From JBKEAR01 sp047972425 (GTDB taxonomy: Bacteria; Pseudomonadota; Alphaproteobacteria; JBKEAR01), in contig JBKEAR010000022.1 in NCBI GenBank assembly GCA_047972425.1, positions 1 to 64,000 on the forward strand: DNA of 64,000 nucleotides. The letters run 5' to 3'. A model generated the notes under the pieces. The model was not told where the DNA came from. It was given only the letters and a program-made list of their open reading frames with translations, and made no database searches. Shown here one piece after another: positions 1 to 9,696 of the stretch. The position numbers and the translations under genes are program-made. The first letter of the stretch is position 1, and each line of letters opens with the position of its first letter.

Positions 1-1027
<1,027 letters not shown>

Positions 1028-1074
1028 TCACCATATTCGGATCTAAACTTGTATATTGTAAATCTATTTATCTA

Positions 1075-1124
1075 TGAGGCGCTGCCTCAAACTCCGCTTG
1101 GGGTGTAGGGGCAAAGCCCCACAC
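1075..1124 (+). repeat. Two GC-rich hairpins in the 23S-5S spacer
   Basis: The AT-rich spacer carries two compact hairpins: TGAGGC-gct-GCCTCA at 1075-1089, and GTGT-a-GGGGC-aaa-GCCCC-ACAC at 1103-1124. No T-run follows, so they are not intrinsic terminators. They may be processing signals for pre-rRNA or a small palindromic repeat that entered the spacer. The sequence alone does not decide. Confidence 0.6.
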
Positions 1125-1175
1125 ATAAAACTTATCTTAGGAATTAATCTAACGCATATAAAAGTGTTATTATAT

Positions 1176-1294
1176 GGGTCGGTGGTTATGGCATATGGGT
1201 CCCACCCGATCCCTTTCCGAACTCGGAAGTGAAAACATATCGCGCCGATTGAACTTCGTCTTAAGACGCGGGAGAGAAGGTCGCTGCCGACCCT
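1176..1294 (+). rRNA. rrf: 5S ribosomal RNA
   Basis: Recognised from the typical 5S layout: terminal stem GGGTCGG (from 1176) with CCGACCC (ending 1293-1294), the CCCGATCCCTTTCCGAACTCGGAAGTGAAA core near 1208-1235, and length close to 119 nt. The ends lie inside a longer perfect inverted repeat (GTGTTATTATA before, TATAATAACAC after), as expected for a precursor stem cut during maturation. It follows 23S by about 150 bases and belongs to the same operon. Confidence 0.95.
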
Positions 1295-1333
1295 TATAAT
1301 AACACATACTTCATAGATCAATACTAAACATAA

Positions 1334-1362
1334 AGCCCACAGTCCATACTGAGGGCTATTTT
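1334..1362 (+). terminator. Probable rRNA operon terminator
   Basis: AGCCC-a-CAGT pairs with ACTG-a-GGGCT around a CCAT loop (1334-1357), with one A/A mismatch, followed by a short T-run (1359-1362). It lies 40 bases after 5S and before any other plus-strand gene, so it probably ends the rRNA operon. Confidence 0.6.
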
Positions 1363-1406
1363 GTCGCCTACATCCTTCTCGCAATGATAGAACAACGACA
1401 TCCAAG

Positions 1407-1829
1407 TTATACTATGGGTAAATTGCCTTCTTTCGTGAGGGGGAAACCTTCAATATATGTGATCTCCCATATATTTCCTTCGGGATCTTTAGCGTAAGCG
1501 ACTCTTTCTCCCCATGGAGTATCAAAAGGCATACGGATAATTTCTCCTTTATTTTTTTGCCAAAGAGACAACATTTCATCTTGCTCTTTTTCATTTTGTG
1601 CATTCCATGCTAATGTGAACCCATTACCATTTATTGTGACTTCTGTATCTTTTTCTAACTCTTCTTTAGGATATAAGCATAGTATCAAACCATTTGCCAT
1701 TGTATAAAAAAATATATCTGGATTTTTTTTACTGAATTCTGTTTCTTTCCATCCTAAAGATTTATAGAATTGGCTTGTTGCTTCGATATTTTTGCAGCTT
1801 AATGTTACTAACGATAATCTTGCTTCCAT
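1407..1829 (-). CDS. VOC (glyoxalase/bleomycin-resistance fold) family protein
   Basis: A 140-residue protein of the vicinal oxygen chelate superfamily. It opens with the usual strand and helix 'LSLVTLSCKNIEATSQFYKSLGW' split as LSLVTLSC then KNIEATSQFYKSLGW, and ends with the second half-motif AKDPEGNIWEITY. This single-module length is typical of small VOC proteins, which act as dimers on a metal-bound substrate. The substrate cannot be told from sequence; lactoylglutathione lyase, antibiotic binding or an isomerase are all possible. The start has a clear GGAGAA ribosome site. It lies downstream of a decayed AraC-type regulator on the same strand, in a very AT-rich accessory stretch between the rRNA operon and an initiator tRNA. 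Confidence 0.85.
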   Translation of the reverse strand: MEARLSLVTLSCKNIEATSQFYKSLGWKETEFSKKNPDIFFYTMANGLILCLYPKEELEKDTEVTINGNGFTLAWNAQNEKEQDEMLSLWQKNKGEIIRMPFDTPWGERVAYAKDPEGNIWEITYIEGFPLTKEGNLPIV

Positions 1830-1907
1830 TTACTTCTCCTGTTGTTGACTATAAACGCAGCTTGATTGTACATTAGAAAGAAGAGTAAATATTGTAAATT
1901 TCGGACA

Positions 1908-2555
1908 TTATACCCAAGAGGAAAAAGAAATATTGCTTAATTTTTTAATATCATTAAGCATATGGGCTTGGTCTGAATAATGGCAGATTGCTACAATCTC
2001 AGCATCAGGAATATTATTTGTTTTTTTGAGGCCTATGGCTTTATTCATACGCATTAAAAGATAATAAAAATATGGAGAGCATCCAATTTGCTCGTTAATT
2101 ATCCGCCGGAAATGCCTTAAGCTGTAACCTGCATCATGAGCAATGCTTTCGATTGTTTTTTTATCCAAATTTTGGTTAAGTAGTTGAGATAAATAATGTT
2201 TTTTTATGTTTATATGTATTAACTCTATAATTTTTTGGTATAAAGGAATAAAGTTGTTATGAGAATACCAATAATGAAAGTATAGTTTTAAAGAGTGGGT
2301 AAAAGGAAAAACTGTTGCATCAATAAATTGGTTTGTAATCTCTTTTAATGGTATTGATGTCAAAAAGTGAAAGCCACCGGGATTAAAGCGTAGCCCATAA
2401 TAATAAGATAAATCATCTGTTTGGGCATAGATGGTAGAAATTTGTGAGGTGATAAGAAAATAAGAGCTTTTATTTTGCTCTATTTTAAAAATTAAGTCTG
2501 CACATGCATCGGCATGGGTTGATGGGCGAGAGACGTTTCGCTATACCATAAACAT
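1908..2555 (-). pseudogene. AraC-family transcriptional regulator, 5'-truncated remnant
   Basis: The readable frame runs from 2540 to 1908 (about 210 codons). It has an AraC-type C-terminal helix-turn-helix (KTIESIAHDAGYSLRHFRRI, then a second helix pair) and an upstream ligand-domain segment with the family pattern HADACADLIF and GLRFNPGGFHFL. An in-frame TAG at 2543-2541 blocks the frame, with only a few codons and then a TAA before it. The first roughly 50 residues expected for the family are missing. Translation could still begin at a TTG at 2363, giving a 151-residue DNA-binding piece, but the conserved sequence upstream of that codon argues for decay of a longer gene. It may once have controlled the neighbouring VOC gene (inference). 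Confidence 0.65.
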
Positions 2556-2669
2556 TTAAAAATAGAATTTGATTGTATTTGATATTCTTTATACATAAAG
2601 TTAGGTTATTTTTAAAATTGATAATTGTCAATAATGATAACCTTGATATTAAAGAAAAGGAGTACTTTA

Positions 2670-3089
2670 TTGAAAATTACACAAAAACCAAAATTATCGG
2701 AAAAAACTTGGGAAACTATTGAAAAGGGTTTTCAGAGACAGGCGATTAGGAAAAAAGAGTTAAGTGATGTTATTCGTTCTTTTGCGTTTGAAATGCGCGA
2801 TGAAAGAAAAAGATTTGTTGGTGCAATTACAGGGAATATATACTATGGCTGTATATTTACGGATACCCTTTATATAGAAGAAGCATATAGAAAAAAAGGA
2901 TATGGGAAGCAGTTGTTAGAAGTTGCCGAGCGGTTAGGTAAAAAAGAAGCGTGTACTTTTGCAACTGTATCGACAATGGATTGGGAAGCGCATGATTTTT
3001 ATATTAAGCAGGGTTATGTAGTCGAGCATATTCGGAAAGGTTATAAAAACGGGTCTTTTCTTTATATGATGCGCAAAGATTTTTTATAA
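2670..3089 (+). CDS. GNAT family N-acetyltransferase
   Basis: A 139-residue protein with the acetyl-CoA binding motif A of GNAT enzymes: DTLYIEEAYRKKGYGKQLLEVAE, shown here as DTLYIEEAYR, then KKGYGKQLLEVAE, which contains the R/K-x-x-G-x-G/A loop. The end FYIKQGYVVEHIRKGY is the usual motif B region. The substrate is unknown. I chose the TTG at 2670 because GGAG lies seven bases upstream; an upstream in-frame TTG at 2625 has no ribosome site and would add 15 unconserved residues. It is unrelated in strand to the VOC and AraC loci but shares their AT-rich accessory character, and is followed by the initiator tRNA. Confidence 0.85.
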   Translation: MKITQKPKLSEKTWETIEKGFQRQAIRKKELSDVIRSFAFEMRDERKRFVGAITGNIYYGCIFTDTLYIEEAYRKKGYGKQLLEVAERLGKKEACTFATVSTMDWEAHDFYIKQGYVVEHIRKGYKNGSFLYMMRKDFL

Positions 3090-3143
3090 AATAGAGTTAT
3101 TTCAAATGATTATTAGAATTTGGGAAAAAAGTTAAGAAAAAGG

Positions 3144-3172
3144 TTGAAAAACTATATTTGAAGGAGTATAAA
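3144..3172 (+). promoter_or_regulatory. Promoter of the initiator tRNA
   Basis: TTGAAA (3144-3149) and TATAAA (3167-3172) with an ideal 17-base spacer. A start near 3179 would be about ten bases before the tRNA. Both boxes are near the sigma-70 consensus, strong for this AT-rich genome. Confidence 0.7.
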
Positions 3173-3188
3173 CGAGTTCTTACATTGA

Positions 3189-3265
<77 letters not shown>

Positions 3266-3318
3266 ATAAAAAAGATGTTTGGGATATCCCATCTATAAAA
3301 AAAACCTAAAGAATTTTA

Positions 3319-3346
3319 AGCACAGGTTTTTACCTGTGCTTTTTTT
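3319..3346 (+). terminator. Terminator after tRNA-fMet
   Basis: Perfect nine-base stem AGCACAGGT/ACCTGTGCT with a TTTT loop, followed by seven Ts. It lies between the tRNA and the ATG at 3364, so it ends the tRNA transcript. A regulatory role for the downstream transporter cannot be excluded, but no riboswitch aptamer is visible. Confidence 0.85.
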
Positions 3347-3363
3347 GTTTTAAAGGATGATAA

Positions 3364-4098
3364 ATGCAATATTTAAATGAATTATTATGGCTTGTGATGT
3401 TACTTGTGAATTTTTCGGCGATACTTTTTGCCTATCGGGTATGGGGGCGCTTAGGTCTTTATATCTTTGTACCGATAGCATCGATTGTTGCGAATATCCA
3501 AGTTTTAAAAATGGTGGATTTATTTGGTTTTCAAGCAGCAACATTAGGGAATATCGTTTATGCCAGTAGTTTTTTGATTACAGATATTTTATCGGAAAAT
3601 TACGGAAAAAAAGAAGCGCGTAAGGCGGTAGCTATCGGCTTTTTCTCTTTGATTATTACAATGGTTTTAATGACAATCGCATTAAGATTTCAACCGGCTG
3701 AAAGTGATTGGGTGCAAGAAAGCATGCAAACTATCTTTGGTTATCTGCCCCGTATTGTGATTGCGAGTTTATTGGCTTATTTAGTGGCACAATTACATGA
3801 TATTTGGGCTTATGGCTTTTGGCATAAAATTACACCCGCTACAAAATTTATATTTTTAAGAAATAATTTGAGCACAATGGTTAGCCAGTTTTTAGATACA
3901 GCTATATTCACTTTTGTTGCTTTTACAAGCTGTTTGGGCCTATGGAAGCAAACAGAGGAGCTACCAACAGATGTAATATTATCAATTTTTATTAGTACTT
4001 ATGTAATAAAATGGGTGGTTGCTGCACTTGATACTCCATTTTTGTATATAGCTGCATTTTGGAAAAAAAATGGCTCTATACCAGAACAGAGTCTTTAA
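3364..4098 (+). CDS. yhhQ: Queuosine precursor transporter (YhhQ/VUT family)
   Basis: A 244-residue inner-membrane protein with about six hydrophobic segments. Family features are the ANIQVLK segment near residue 45, SSFLITDILSENYGKKEARKAV near 69-90 (given as SSFLITDILSENYGKK then EARKAV) and the NNLSTMVSQFLDTAIF helix. YhhQ-family proteins import precursors of queuosine, the modified base at the wobble position of GUN tRNAs. AAGGATG precedes the ATG. The gene converges on purA across a shared terminator. No preQ1-type aptamer was recognised in the short leader. Confidence 0.9.
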   Translation: MQYLNELLWLVMLLVNFSAILFAYRVWGRLGLYIFVPIASIVANIQVLKMVDLFGFQAATLGNIVYASSFLITDILSENYGKKEARKAVAIGFFSLIITMVLMTIALRFQPAESDWVQESMQTIFGYLPRIVIASLLAYLVAQLHDIWAYGFWHKITPATKFIFLRNNLSTMVSQFLDTAIFTFVAFTSCLGLWKQTEELPTDVILSIFISTYVIKWVVAALDTPFLYIAAFWKKNGSIPEQSL

Positions 4099-4120
4099 TA
4101 ACATATAAAGTTCGTAATAA

Positions 4121-4145
4121 AAAAGCAGGCTTTATGCCTGCTTTT
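4121..4145. terminator. Bidirectional terminator between yhhQ and purA
   Basis: AAAAGCAGGC-tttat-GCCTGCTTTT is a perfect inverted repeat giving a stem and a T-run on both strands. It sits between the convergent ends of yhhQ and purA. Confidence 0.85.
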
Positions 4146-4161
4146 ATTTTTGTTTCTATTT

Positions 4162-5454
4162 CTACTTAAAGGGATCGTCCAGTAAGATTGTATCGTTTCG
4201 CTCGGGGCTGGTAGAGATAACAGCAAGTTTCGCACCAACAAGTTCTTCTAAGCGTTTTAAATATTTTTGGGCGGCTTCAGGTAGTTTATCAAACTCTCTG
4301 ATACCAGCCGTTGTTTCTGACCAACCGAGCATTTCTTCATAAATAGGTTCACATTGCTCGGCTAAATCAGTATCGGCAGGAAGATAATCGATAATATCGC
4401 CCTTAAGTTTGTAAGCTGTACAGATTTTTAATGTTTCGAAACCATCTAAAACATCAAGTTTTGTGATATTAATGCCTGAAACACCATTTAATATGGCTGA
4501 TTGTTTAACCGCAACAGCATCAAACCAACCACAACGGCGTGCACGGCCTGTTACTGTACCAAATTCATGGCCACGCTCGGCAATGCGTTCGCCAACGGCA
4601 TCAAAAAGCTCAGTAGGAAAGGGGCCAGAGCCTACACGTGTTGTATAAGCTTTGATAACACCTAAAACATACCCTACATCATTGGGGCCAGAACTTGAGC
4701 CTGCAGCGGCGGCACCAGCAACGGTATTAGATGATGTTACAAATGGATAAGTACCATGATCGATATCTAAAAATGTACCTTGGGCGCCTTCGAATAAGAT
4801 TTTTTTATTGGCTTTGCGTTTTTGGTCAAGAAACTTCCATAACACGCAAGAATGTTTAAGTAATTGCAGAGCAATTTCCGCAAGTGGGGCTTTGATATCC
4901 TCGATTGTATATTCATCTAGCCCGAAACCACGGCGCAAAGCGTTGTGGTGGGTTAAAAGGCGGCGGATTTTATTATCGAGTGCTTCGGGGTTTGCAAGGT
5001 CACAAAGTCTTAAAGCACGGCGGCCAACTTTATCTTCGTAAGTGGGGCCAATTCCGCGGCCAGTTGTACCAATTTTTGAAGAACCTGCAGCACGTTCTCT
5101 GGCTTGATCAAGCTCACCATGAATCATCGGGAGGTTTAAGGGCACATTCTCGGCTATTTTAAGATTATCGGGGGTAATCTCAACACCTTGAGCCCGGATT
5201 TCTTCCATTTCATCGAGTAATGCCCAAGGATTTAAAACCACACCATTACCAATGATAGAGATTGTGTTTTTACGAACAATGCCGGAGGGCAGCAAACGCA
5301 ATTTATAGACAACATCATCAATCACTAAAGTATGGCCGGCATTATGCCCCCCTTGAAAGCGCACAACAACATCGGCACGCTCTGATAGCCAATCGACTGT
5401 TTTTCCTTTACCTTCATCGCCCCATTGAGCGCCTACAATTACGGTACTAGACAT
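4162..5454 (-). CDS. purA: Adenylosuccinate synthetase
   Basis: Full-length 430-residue PurA, which joins IMP and aspartate using GTP in the first step from IMP to AMP. The GTP-binding loop GDEGKGK spans residues 12-18, with the catalytic Asp13 and His41 (GGHNAGHT) at the positions known in E. coli. The C-terminal guanine-recognition segment (STSPERNDT) is intact. It follows hisZ on the same strand with 23 bases between, an arrangement common in alphaproteobacteria. Confidence 0.98.
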   Translation of the reverse strand: MSSTVIVGAQWGDEGKGKTVDWLSERADVVVRFQGGHNAGHTLVIDDVVYKLRLLPSGIVRKNTISIIGNGVVLNPWALLDEMEEIRAQGVEITPDNLKIAENVPLNLPMIHGELDQARERAAGSSKIGTTGRGIGPTYEDKVGRRALRLCDLANPEALDNKIRRLLTHHNALRRGFGLDEYTIEDIKAPLAEIALQLLKHSCVLWKFLDQKRKANKKILFEGAQGTFLDIDHGTYPFVTSSNTVAGAAAAGSSSGPNDVGYVLGVIKAYTTRVGSGPFPTELFDAVGERIAERGHEFGTVTGRARRCGWFDAVAVKQSAILNGVSGINITKLDVLDGFETLKICTAYKLKGDIIDYLPADTDLAEQCEPIYEEMLGWSETTAGIREFDKLPEAAQKYLKRLEELVGAKLAVISTSPERNDTILLDDPFK

Positions 5455-5477
5455 TTTTTTCCCTTTACTTGGTTGAA

Positions 5478-6716
5478 TTATCCGTTAAAAATTGGTCTTC
5501 CTTTTTTTGATGCATCAATCACATCTTCATTAAATTCGTTTCTGGCTTTTACAGTTTCATTTTCATCATAACCGATTTCTTGCAATATGCCTTTGTGAGA
5601 ATAATAATCGCAGTTGAGTTGAATAGCCTCGGCTTCAATATTTGTATCTGAATTAAACCCACGGACAGTTACCCAGCCTTTTGCCCGATAATCCTGTGCT
5701 AATGCTTCGCTTTCGCTTGCAGGAAGATAAATGCGCTTAGGAAGTTTAGGGCGATGAGCCGCTTTGAGCAAATTATGTGTATAGAAACTTAAGCCAGATG
5801 CAGGTTCATTATTTTGTGCTAAGCGATAACGGCCACCACGGGCAACTGTTGTTCCTGTTTTTTTATCGTATATAGAAAAAGAAACGCCAGAGTAATAGTT
5901 GAAACCCCGATTTTCGATAGGGTCTAAAGTGATTTGGGTGTTCGGTATTTTTTGTGAAAGATTATCAATAATAATACCAATTTCTTCCACATGGCGTTTC
6001 GCTTCGCCTTTATGCTCAAATGATGTTAATGCCTTATATGCATATTTTGCATTGCCAATACTTGTTAGCAAAGCTAATAATTCTTCTGCTTTTGAACCTA
6101 ATTTATCCTTAAAAGTAGATATTTGAGCCGCATCTTTTTCATTGAAAGCTTCAAATAATAATTGGCGTTCTTGTTCAGTAAACTCGATATCTTTTATTAG
6201 TTCTCCAGCTAATGGAGGGCATGTGATATCAATTGATATATCATCAATGCCAATTTTTTTTAGTGATTCTGCGGCTATTTGTACAAGTTCTACATCAGCG
6301 CGGGCATCACGTACACCAATAAGCTCTATACCTAATTGGCCAAATTGACGTTGAGGTTGCAACTGGCTGCCTTCTACCCATAATACTTGCCCCATATAAC
6401 ATAAGCGTAACGGACGAGGGGTATCTTTTAAGCGAGAGGTGGCAATGCGCGCAACCTGTATAGTGATATCGGGACGAATAGCTAATAATTTATGGGATGT
6501 TGGATCCATTACCCTAAAACTACGCTCCGCAATATTACGACCTGCAAATAAACCTTCGGCATATTCGGCAAGGGGTGGTTTTACGCGTTGATAACCAAAA
6601 GATGCAAAATGTTGCATCATTTTTTCGGTAATAATATTTTCGTAAGCGGCATCATTGGGAAGAATATCCTCCATACCCACCGGAAGTAAAAAAGGCGCAT
6701 TATAAAAATTAGACAT
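5478..6716 (-). CDS. hisZ: ATP phosphoribosyltransferase regulatory subunit
   Basis: A histidyl-tRNA-synthetase-like protein without the C-terminal anticodon-binding domain, the form that partners short HisG in the first step of histidine synthesis. It starts with LLPVGMEDILPNDAA and has the class II motif 2 region (RPLRLCYMGQVLW) and a TVARGGRY motif 3 region. I prefer the ATG at 6716 (412 residues), because the 21 extra residues from the ATG at 6779 lack family resemblance and would run into the divergent regulator's promoter. hisG is not in the window. Adjacent purA supports the hisZ over hisS assignment. Confidence 0.9.
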   Translation of the reverse strand: MSNFYNAPFLLPVGMEDILPNDAAYENIITEKMMQHFASFGYQRVKPPLAEYAEGLFAGRNIAERSFRVMDPTSHKLLAIRPDITIQVARIATSRLKDTPRPLRLCYMGQVLWVEGSQLQPQRQFGQLGIELIGVRDARADVELVQIAAESLKKIGIDDISIDITCPPLAGELIKDIEFTEQERQLLFEAFNEKDAAQISTFKDKLGSKAEELLALLTSIGNAKYAYKALTSFEHKGEAKRHVEEIGIIIDNLSQKIPNTQITLDPIENRGFNYYSGVSFSIYDKKTGTTVARGGRYRLAQNNEPASGLSFYTHNLLKAAHRPKLPKRIYLPASESEALAQDYRAKGWVTVRGFNSDTNIEAEAIQLNCDYYSHKGILQEIGYDENETVKARNEFNEDVIDASKKGRPIFNG

Positions 6717-6801
6717 AAGTAAATCAATCCTTGCCGTAAAAGACAATTTGTTTTTATACTGTTTTGGCAAAGTTTTCAATGAAAGATATTAGGAAAATAG
6801 A

Positions 6802-7176
6802 ATGAGTAAGCCGATAGCGGTGCTTTTTATTGATGATGATCCGATTGTGGGTAAGCTTGTGATTGATTTTTTACAAAGTGAAAATATTGATGCGCATCAT
6901 GCTGTTTCTATAGGTGAAGCGCTTAAAATTATAAGAAAACCCAAACCAGATGTTATTTTACTTGATTGGTATTTAGGTGATGAAACAGCGGTAGGTTTTA
7001 TTGATCATATTGCACATTGGGGAGAAAAATGGCAGGGTATTCCTATTATTTGGGTAACAGCCAAGGCTTTGGTTGGTGATAGGGAGGCTTGTTTAAACAT
7101 TGGTGGGGTTGATTATTTAAGTAAACCATTTAGTTTAGATAAATTGTTAGAGTTGATAAATAAATATGGTAATTGA
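6802..7176 (+). CDS. Single-domain response regulator
   Basis: A 124-residue receiver domain with no output domain. The acidic pocket DDD is at 11-13, the phosphoacceptor is Asp55 (LLDW), the switch Thr86 and the Lys108-Pro109 pair are all in place, so phosphorylation should work. Stand-alone receivers of this kind act by protein binding or as phosphate shuttles, as CheY, DivK or CpdR do; which one this resembles cannot be decided. The partner kinase is not adjacent. It is divergent from hisZ and followed by a metal transporter gene 42 bases on. Confidence 0.9.
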   Translation: MSKPIAVLFIDDDPIVGKLVIDFLQSENIDAHHAVSIGEALKIIRKPKPDVILLDWYLGDETAVGFIDHIAHWGEKWQGIPIIWVTAKALVGDREACLNIGGVDYLSKPFSLDKLLELINKYGN

Positions 7177-7218
7177 GCTAATAACGAGATATTGAATTAA
7201 ACAAAATTGAGGTAAATA

Positions 7219-8190
7219 ATGAGCGGACATATTTTATTTGCATATAGCTTAGATGGAAAAGGTAATGGGACAATCCTTAATGATGTAGATATTGGCCAGC
7301 AACATATGGAAAATCATCCTATATGGGTTCATTTAGATGCAAATCATCCAGATACAAAAGCGTGGTTAGAAAATGTATATAATTTGGATTCATCAGTTAT
7401 TGATGCATTATTGGCCGATGAAACGCGCCCAAGGGTAAGCCAATTTAGCGATGGAATATTGTTGATTTTACGCGGGGTAAATTTGAATAGCGATGCTGAC
7501 CCAGAAGATATGGTTTCGTTACGCTTATGGGTCGATGAATTTTTTGTGATTACCATTTGGAGGCGTAAATTAAAAGCTATAGGAGATATAGAAGAAAAAC
7601 TAAAAGCGGGTTTTGGGCCGAAAAATACTGGGGAGTTTGTTTGCATGCTCTCTTCTTGTTTAGTTGAAAGAATGGAACCCGTATTGACTGATTTAGATGA
7701 TAGTACAGATGAATTAGAAGAAAAAATATTAGAAAATGCGCGACGTTCGTTACGCAAAGATGTTATTGATGTTCGTAAAAAGGCAATTATTTATAAACGT
7801 TATATGGTACCGCAGCGCGATGCTTTTAACCAGCTAAGTATGGTTTCGGTTAAGTGGTTACATGGAAAACATAAGCGCCAATTATTTGAGATTTATAACC
7901 ATGTAATGCGCTATGTAGAAGATCTTGATGCGATTAGAGACCATGCACAAATAGCAAAAGACGAGTTATCAAATTCATTAGCAGATAGATTAAATAAAAA
8001 TATGTATGTATTATCAATAATCTCGGCAATTTTTCTTCCGCTAAGTTTTTTAACAGGGCTTTTAGGCGTTAATTTAGGTGGAATACCGGGGGCGAATGAT
8101 CATCGGGCTTTTTGGATATTTTCAGGAATATTAGTTGTCATTGTTATTCTCCAGATTATTATGTTTATCCGTCTTAAGTGGTTTAAGTAA
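7219..8190 (+). CDS. zntB: ZntB-type zinc transporter (CorA superfamily)
   Basis: A 323-residue CorA-superfamily protein with a large cytoplasmic N-terminal domain, a long helix rich in charged residues and two C-terminal membrane helices. The pore signature is GVNLGGIPG (from residue 283), the ZntB form, rather than the GMN of magnesium-selective CorA. The ending RLKWFK after the last helix is also ZntB-like. ZntB of enteric bacteria moves zinc; magnesium or other divalent cations cannot be excluded here. It may be cotranscribed with the upstream receiver protein, and ends at a strong terminator. Confidence 0.88.
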   Translation: MSGHILFAYSLDGKGNGTILNDVDIGQQHMENHPIWVHLDANHPDTKAWLENVYNLDSSVIDALLADETRPRVSQFSDGILLILRGVNLNSDADPEDMVSLRLWVDEFFVITIWRRKLKAIGDIEEKLKAGFGPKNTGEFVCMLSSCLVERMEPVLTDLDDSTDELEEKILENARRSLRKDVIDVRKKAIIYKRYMVPQRDAFNQLSMVSVKWLHGKHKRQLFEIYNHVMRYVEDLDAIRDHAQIAKDELSNSLADRLNKNMYVLSIISAIFLPLSFLTGLLGVNLGGIPGANDHRAFWIFSGILVVIVILQIIMFIRLKWFK

Positions 8191-8198
8191 AAACAAAA

Positions 8199-8229
8199 AA
8201 AGCCAAACATTAGCTGTTTGGCTTTTTTT
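8199..8229. terminator. Terminator between zntB and the TolC-family gene
   Basis: AGCCAAAC (8201-8208) pairs with GTTTGGCT (8216-8223) around a seven-base loop. It is flanked by an A-run on the left and a T-run on the right, so it can serve both convergent genes. Confidence 0.85.
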
Positions 8230-8244
8230 GAAGGTTAGAAAAAG

Positions 8245-9696
8245 TTATTTACGGATTTTACCATTAACATTTCTATCGGTCCAATGGGGCATGCGTGCAT
8301 CTTTGCGACGTAAATCATCAGTATAGGCAATTCCTGTTTCATTGCGCTCGTTATAAAATGCATCTTCCATTGGGATAATACCTAAATAATCAAGTAATGA
8401 TCCAGTTGCTGCTAGGAGGCGATAACGATTATAAATAACCGAGTACTTACCTTCAATTAGGTTAGAATGGGCAACAAATAAATCATTTTCGGCTTGTAAA
8501 ACATCTAATAAGTCACGGGTGCCAGCATCAAATTCTTCACGATATGTCGCAACAACTTCTTTGGCATATTGTACTTCATTGGTTAAAGCTTCAATCCGAA
8601 CATCAGTACGAAGGAGCAAATCCCATGTTTTTTTCACTTCTTCAACCGCGGTACGTTCTGTGCCTTTCATAATTTCAATTTTTTCATTTACACGGTTACG
8701 ATATTCACTATTACGGGCTTCTCTAATTCCGCCTGTATAAACATCCCAATTCATTACCAACATAGCCGATGCATTTCTATCTGTGCCTGTATCACCACCA
8801 GCATTGCTTGAAAGGCCAGCTTCTAGCTCAAAGTCGAGTGTTGGATAAAAAGAGGCCTCGGTTGCTTTAAGCTCAGCTTTTGATACATCAATATCAGCTT
8901 TTGCATATTGAACTGTGGGGTTTTTAATAACAGCTAAATTAACGGCTTCATCTAAAGTAGATGGAATATCAGAGCGTTTAATTGTTGGTTTTACTAAATT
9001 GCCCGGTTTACGACCAACTAAATTTTCAAACGAAATCGCTTGTGATTCAAGCTCTTGAGAAATCAAAGTATATGTATCTTCGGCACGAGACAAGCGAGAA
9101 TTGGCTTGTGCAACATCAGCAGCCGATGCTGTACGGCTACCTAAACTACTCACTTGATCCACAATTGCTCTATGAGTAGCAACATTTTGTGCGGCTAAAT
9201 CTAATGTTTCTTGTTGGCGCAAAATCTCTAAATAAGCATAAGCAACCTGAACACCAATAAATTCAGAGCGTTCTTTTAACCGGATTGCAGAGGCATCAAC
9301 TCGTGCAGCTTGGCGTTGTTTTTCCGACTTTCTATCTCCACCATCAAAGATATTTTGGGTTAATTTCACGCTTGCATCTGAGCGCCATAATTGTGACGAA
9401 CCCGAATCATACATGTGCTGGTCATCACCAGTAACCATTGCTGTGGAATAACGTGCACCATCAGCGTCAACAACTTCCCATCCGGTATCAGCAGAGACTG
9501 AAACCTGCGGACGAGAACGACCATATGCTTGGCGTAATTCATCGTAAATTGCAGCAATATTTGCACGGCTTTCGTGGATGGAAGGATTGGTTCGGATAGC
9601 GTAATCAATTGAGTCTGTCAATGTTTCCGCAAAGGAATGAGCTGTCGCTAATGTTCCGACTGCAATGGATGTTAATAAAAGATACTTTAACTTCAT
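8245..9696 (-). CDS. TolC-family outer-membrane channel of type I secretion
   Basis: A 483-residue protein with a signal peptide (MKLKYLLLTSIAVGTLATAHSFA, cleavage near residue 23, written here as MKLKYLLLTSIAVG then TLATAHSFA). The mature part has the two repeated TolC helical halves; the EFDAGTRDLLDVLQAENDL segment is given as EFDAGTRDLLDVLQ followed by AENDL and is characteristic of the family. It would form the trimeric tunnel through outer membrane and periplasm. It is divergent from the ABC exporter and two adaptor genes, which points to one dedicated secretion machine, though TolC proteins often serve several pumps. The C-terminal 30 residues are charged and unconserved. Confidence 0.9.
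   Translation of the reverse strand: MKLKYLLLTSIAVGTLATAHSFAETLTDSIDYAIRTNPSIHESRANIAAIYDELRQAYGRSRPQVSVSADTGWEVVDADGARYSTAMVTGDDQHMYDSGSSQLWRSDASVKLTQNIFDGGDRKSEKQRQAARVDASAIRLKERSEFIGVQVAYAYLEILRQQETLDLAAQNVATHRAIVDQVSSLGSRTASAADVAQANSRLSRAEDTYTLISQELESQAISFENLVGRKPGNLVKPTIKRSDIPSTLDEAVNLAVIKNPTVQYAKADIDVSKAELKATEASFYPTLDFELEAGLSSNAGGDTGTDRNASAMLVMNWDVYTGGIREARNSEYRNRVNEKIEIMKGTERTAVEEVKKTWDLLLRTDVRIEALTNEVQYAKEVVATYREEFDAGTRDLLDVLQAENDLFVAHSNLIEGKYSVIYNRYRLLAATGSLLDYLGIIPMEDAFYNERNETGIAYTDDLRRKDARMPHWTDRNVNGKIRK

Noticed and set aside
1064..1405. Minus-strand open frame of 113 codons
   Set aside because: It runs through 5S rRNA, its flanking stems and the rRNA terminator.
3266..3363. A preQ1 riboswitch before the queuosine precursor transporter
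   Set aside because: Only a tRNA terminator hairpin is present; I could not find the short preQ1 aptamer pattern.
5478..6716. Histidyl-tRNA synthetase (hisS)
   Set aside because: The protein lacks the C-terminal anticodon-binding domain and sits beside purA, the usual hisZ context.
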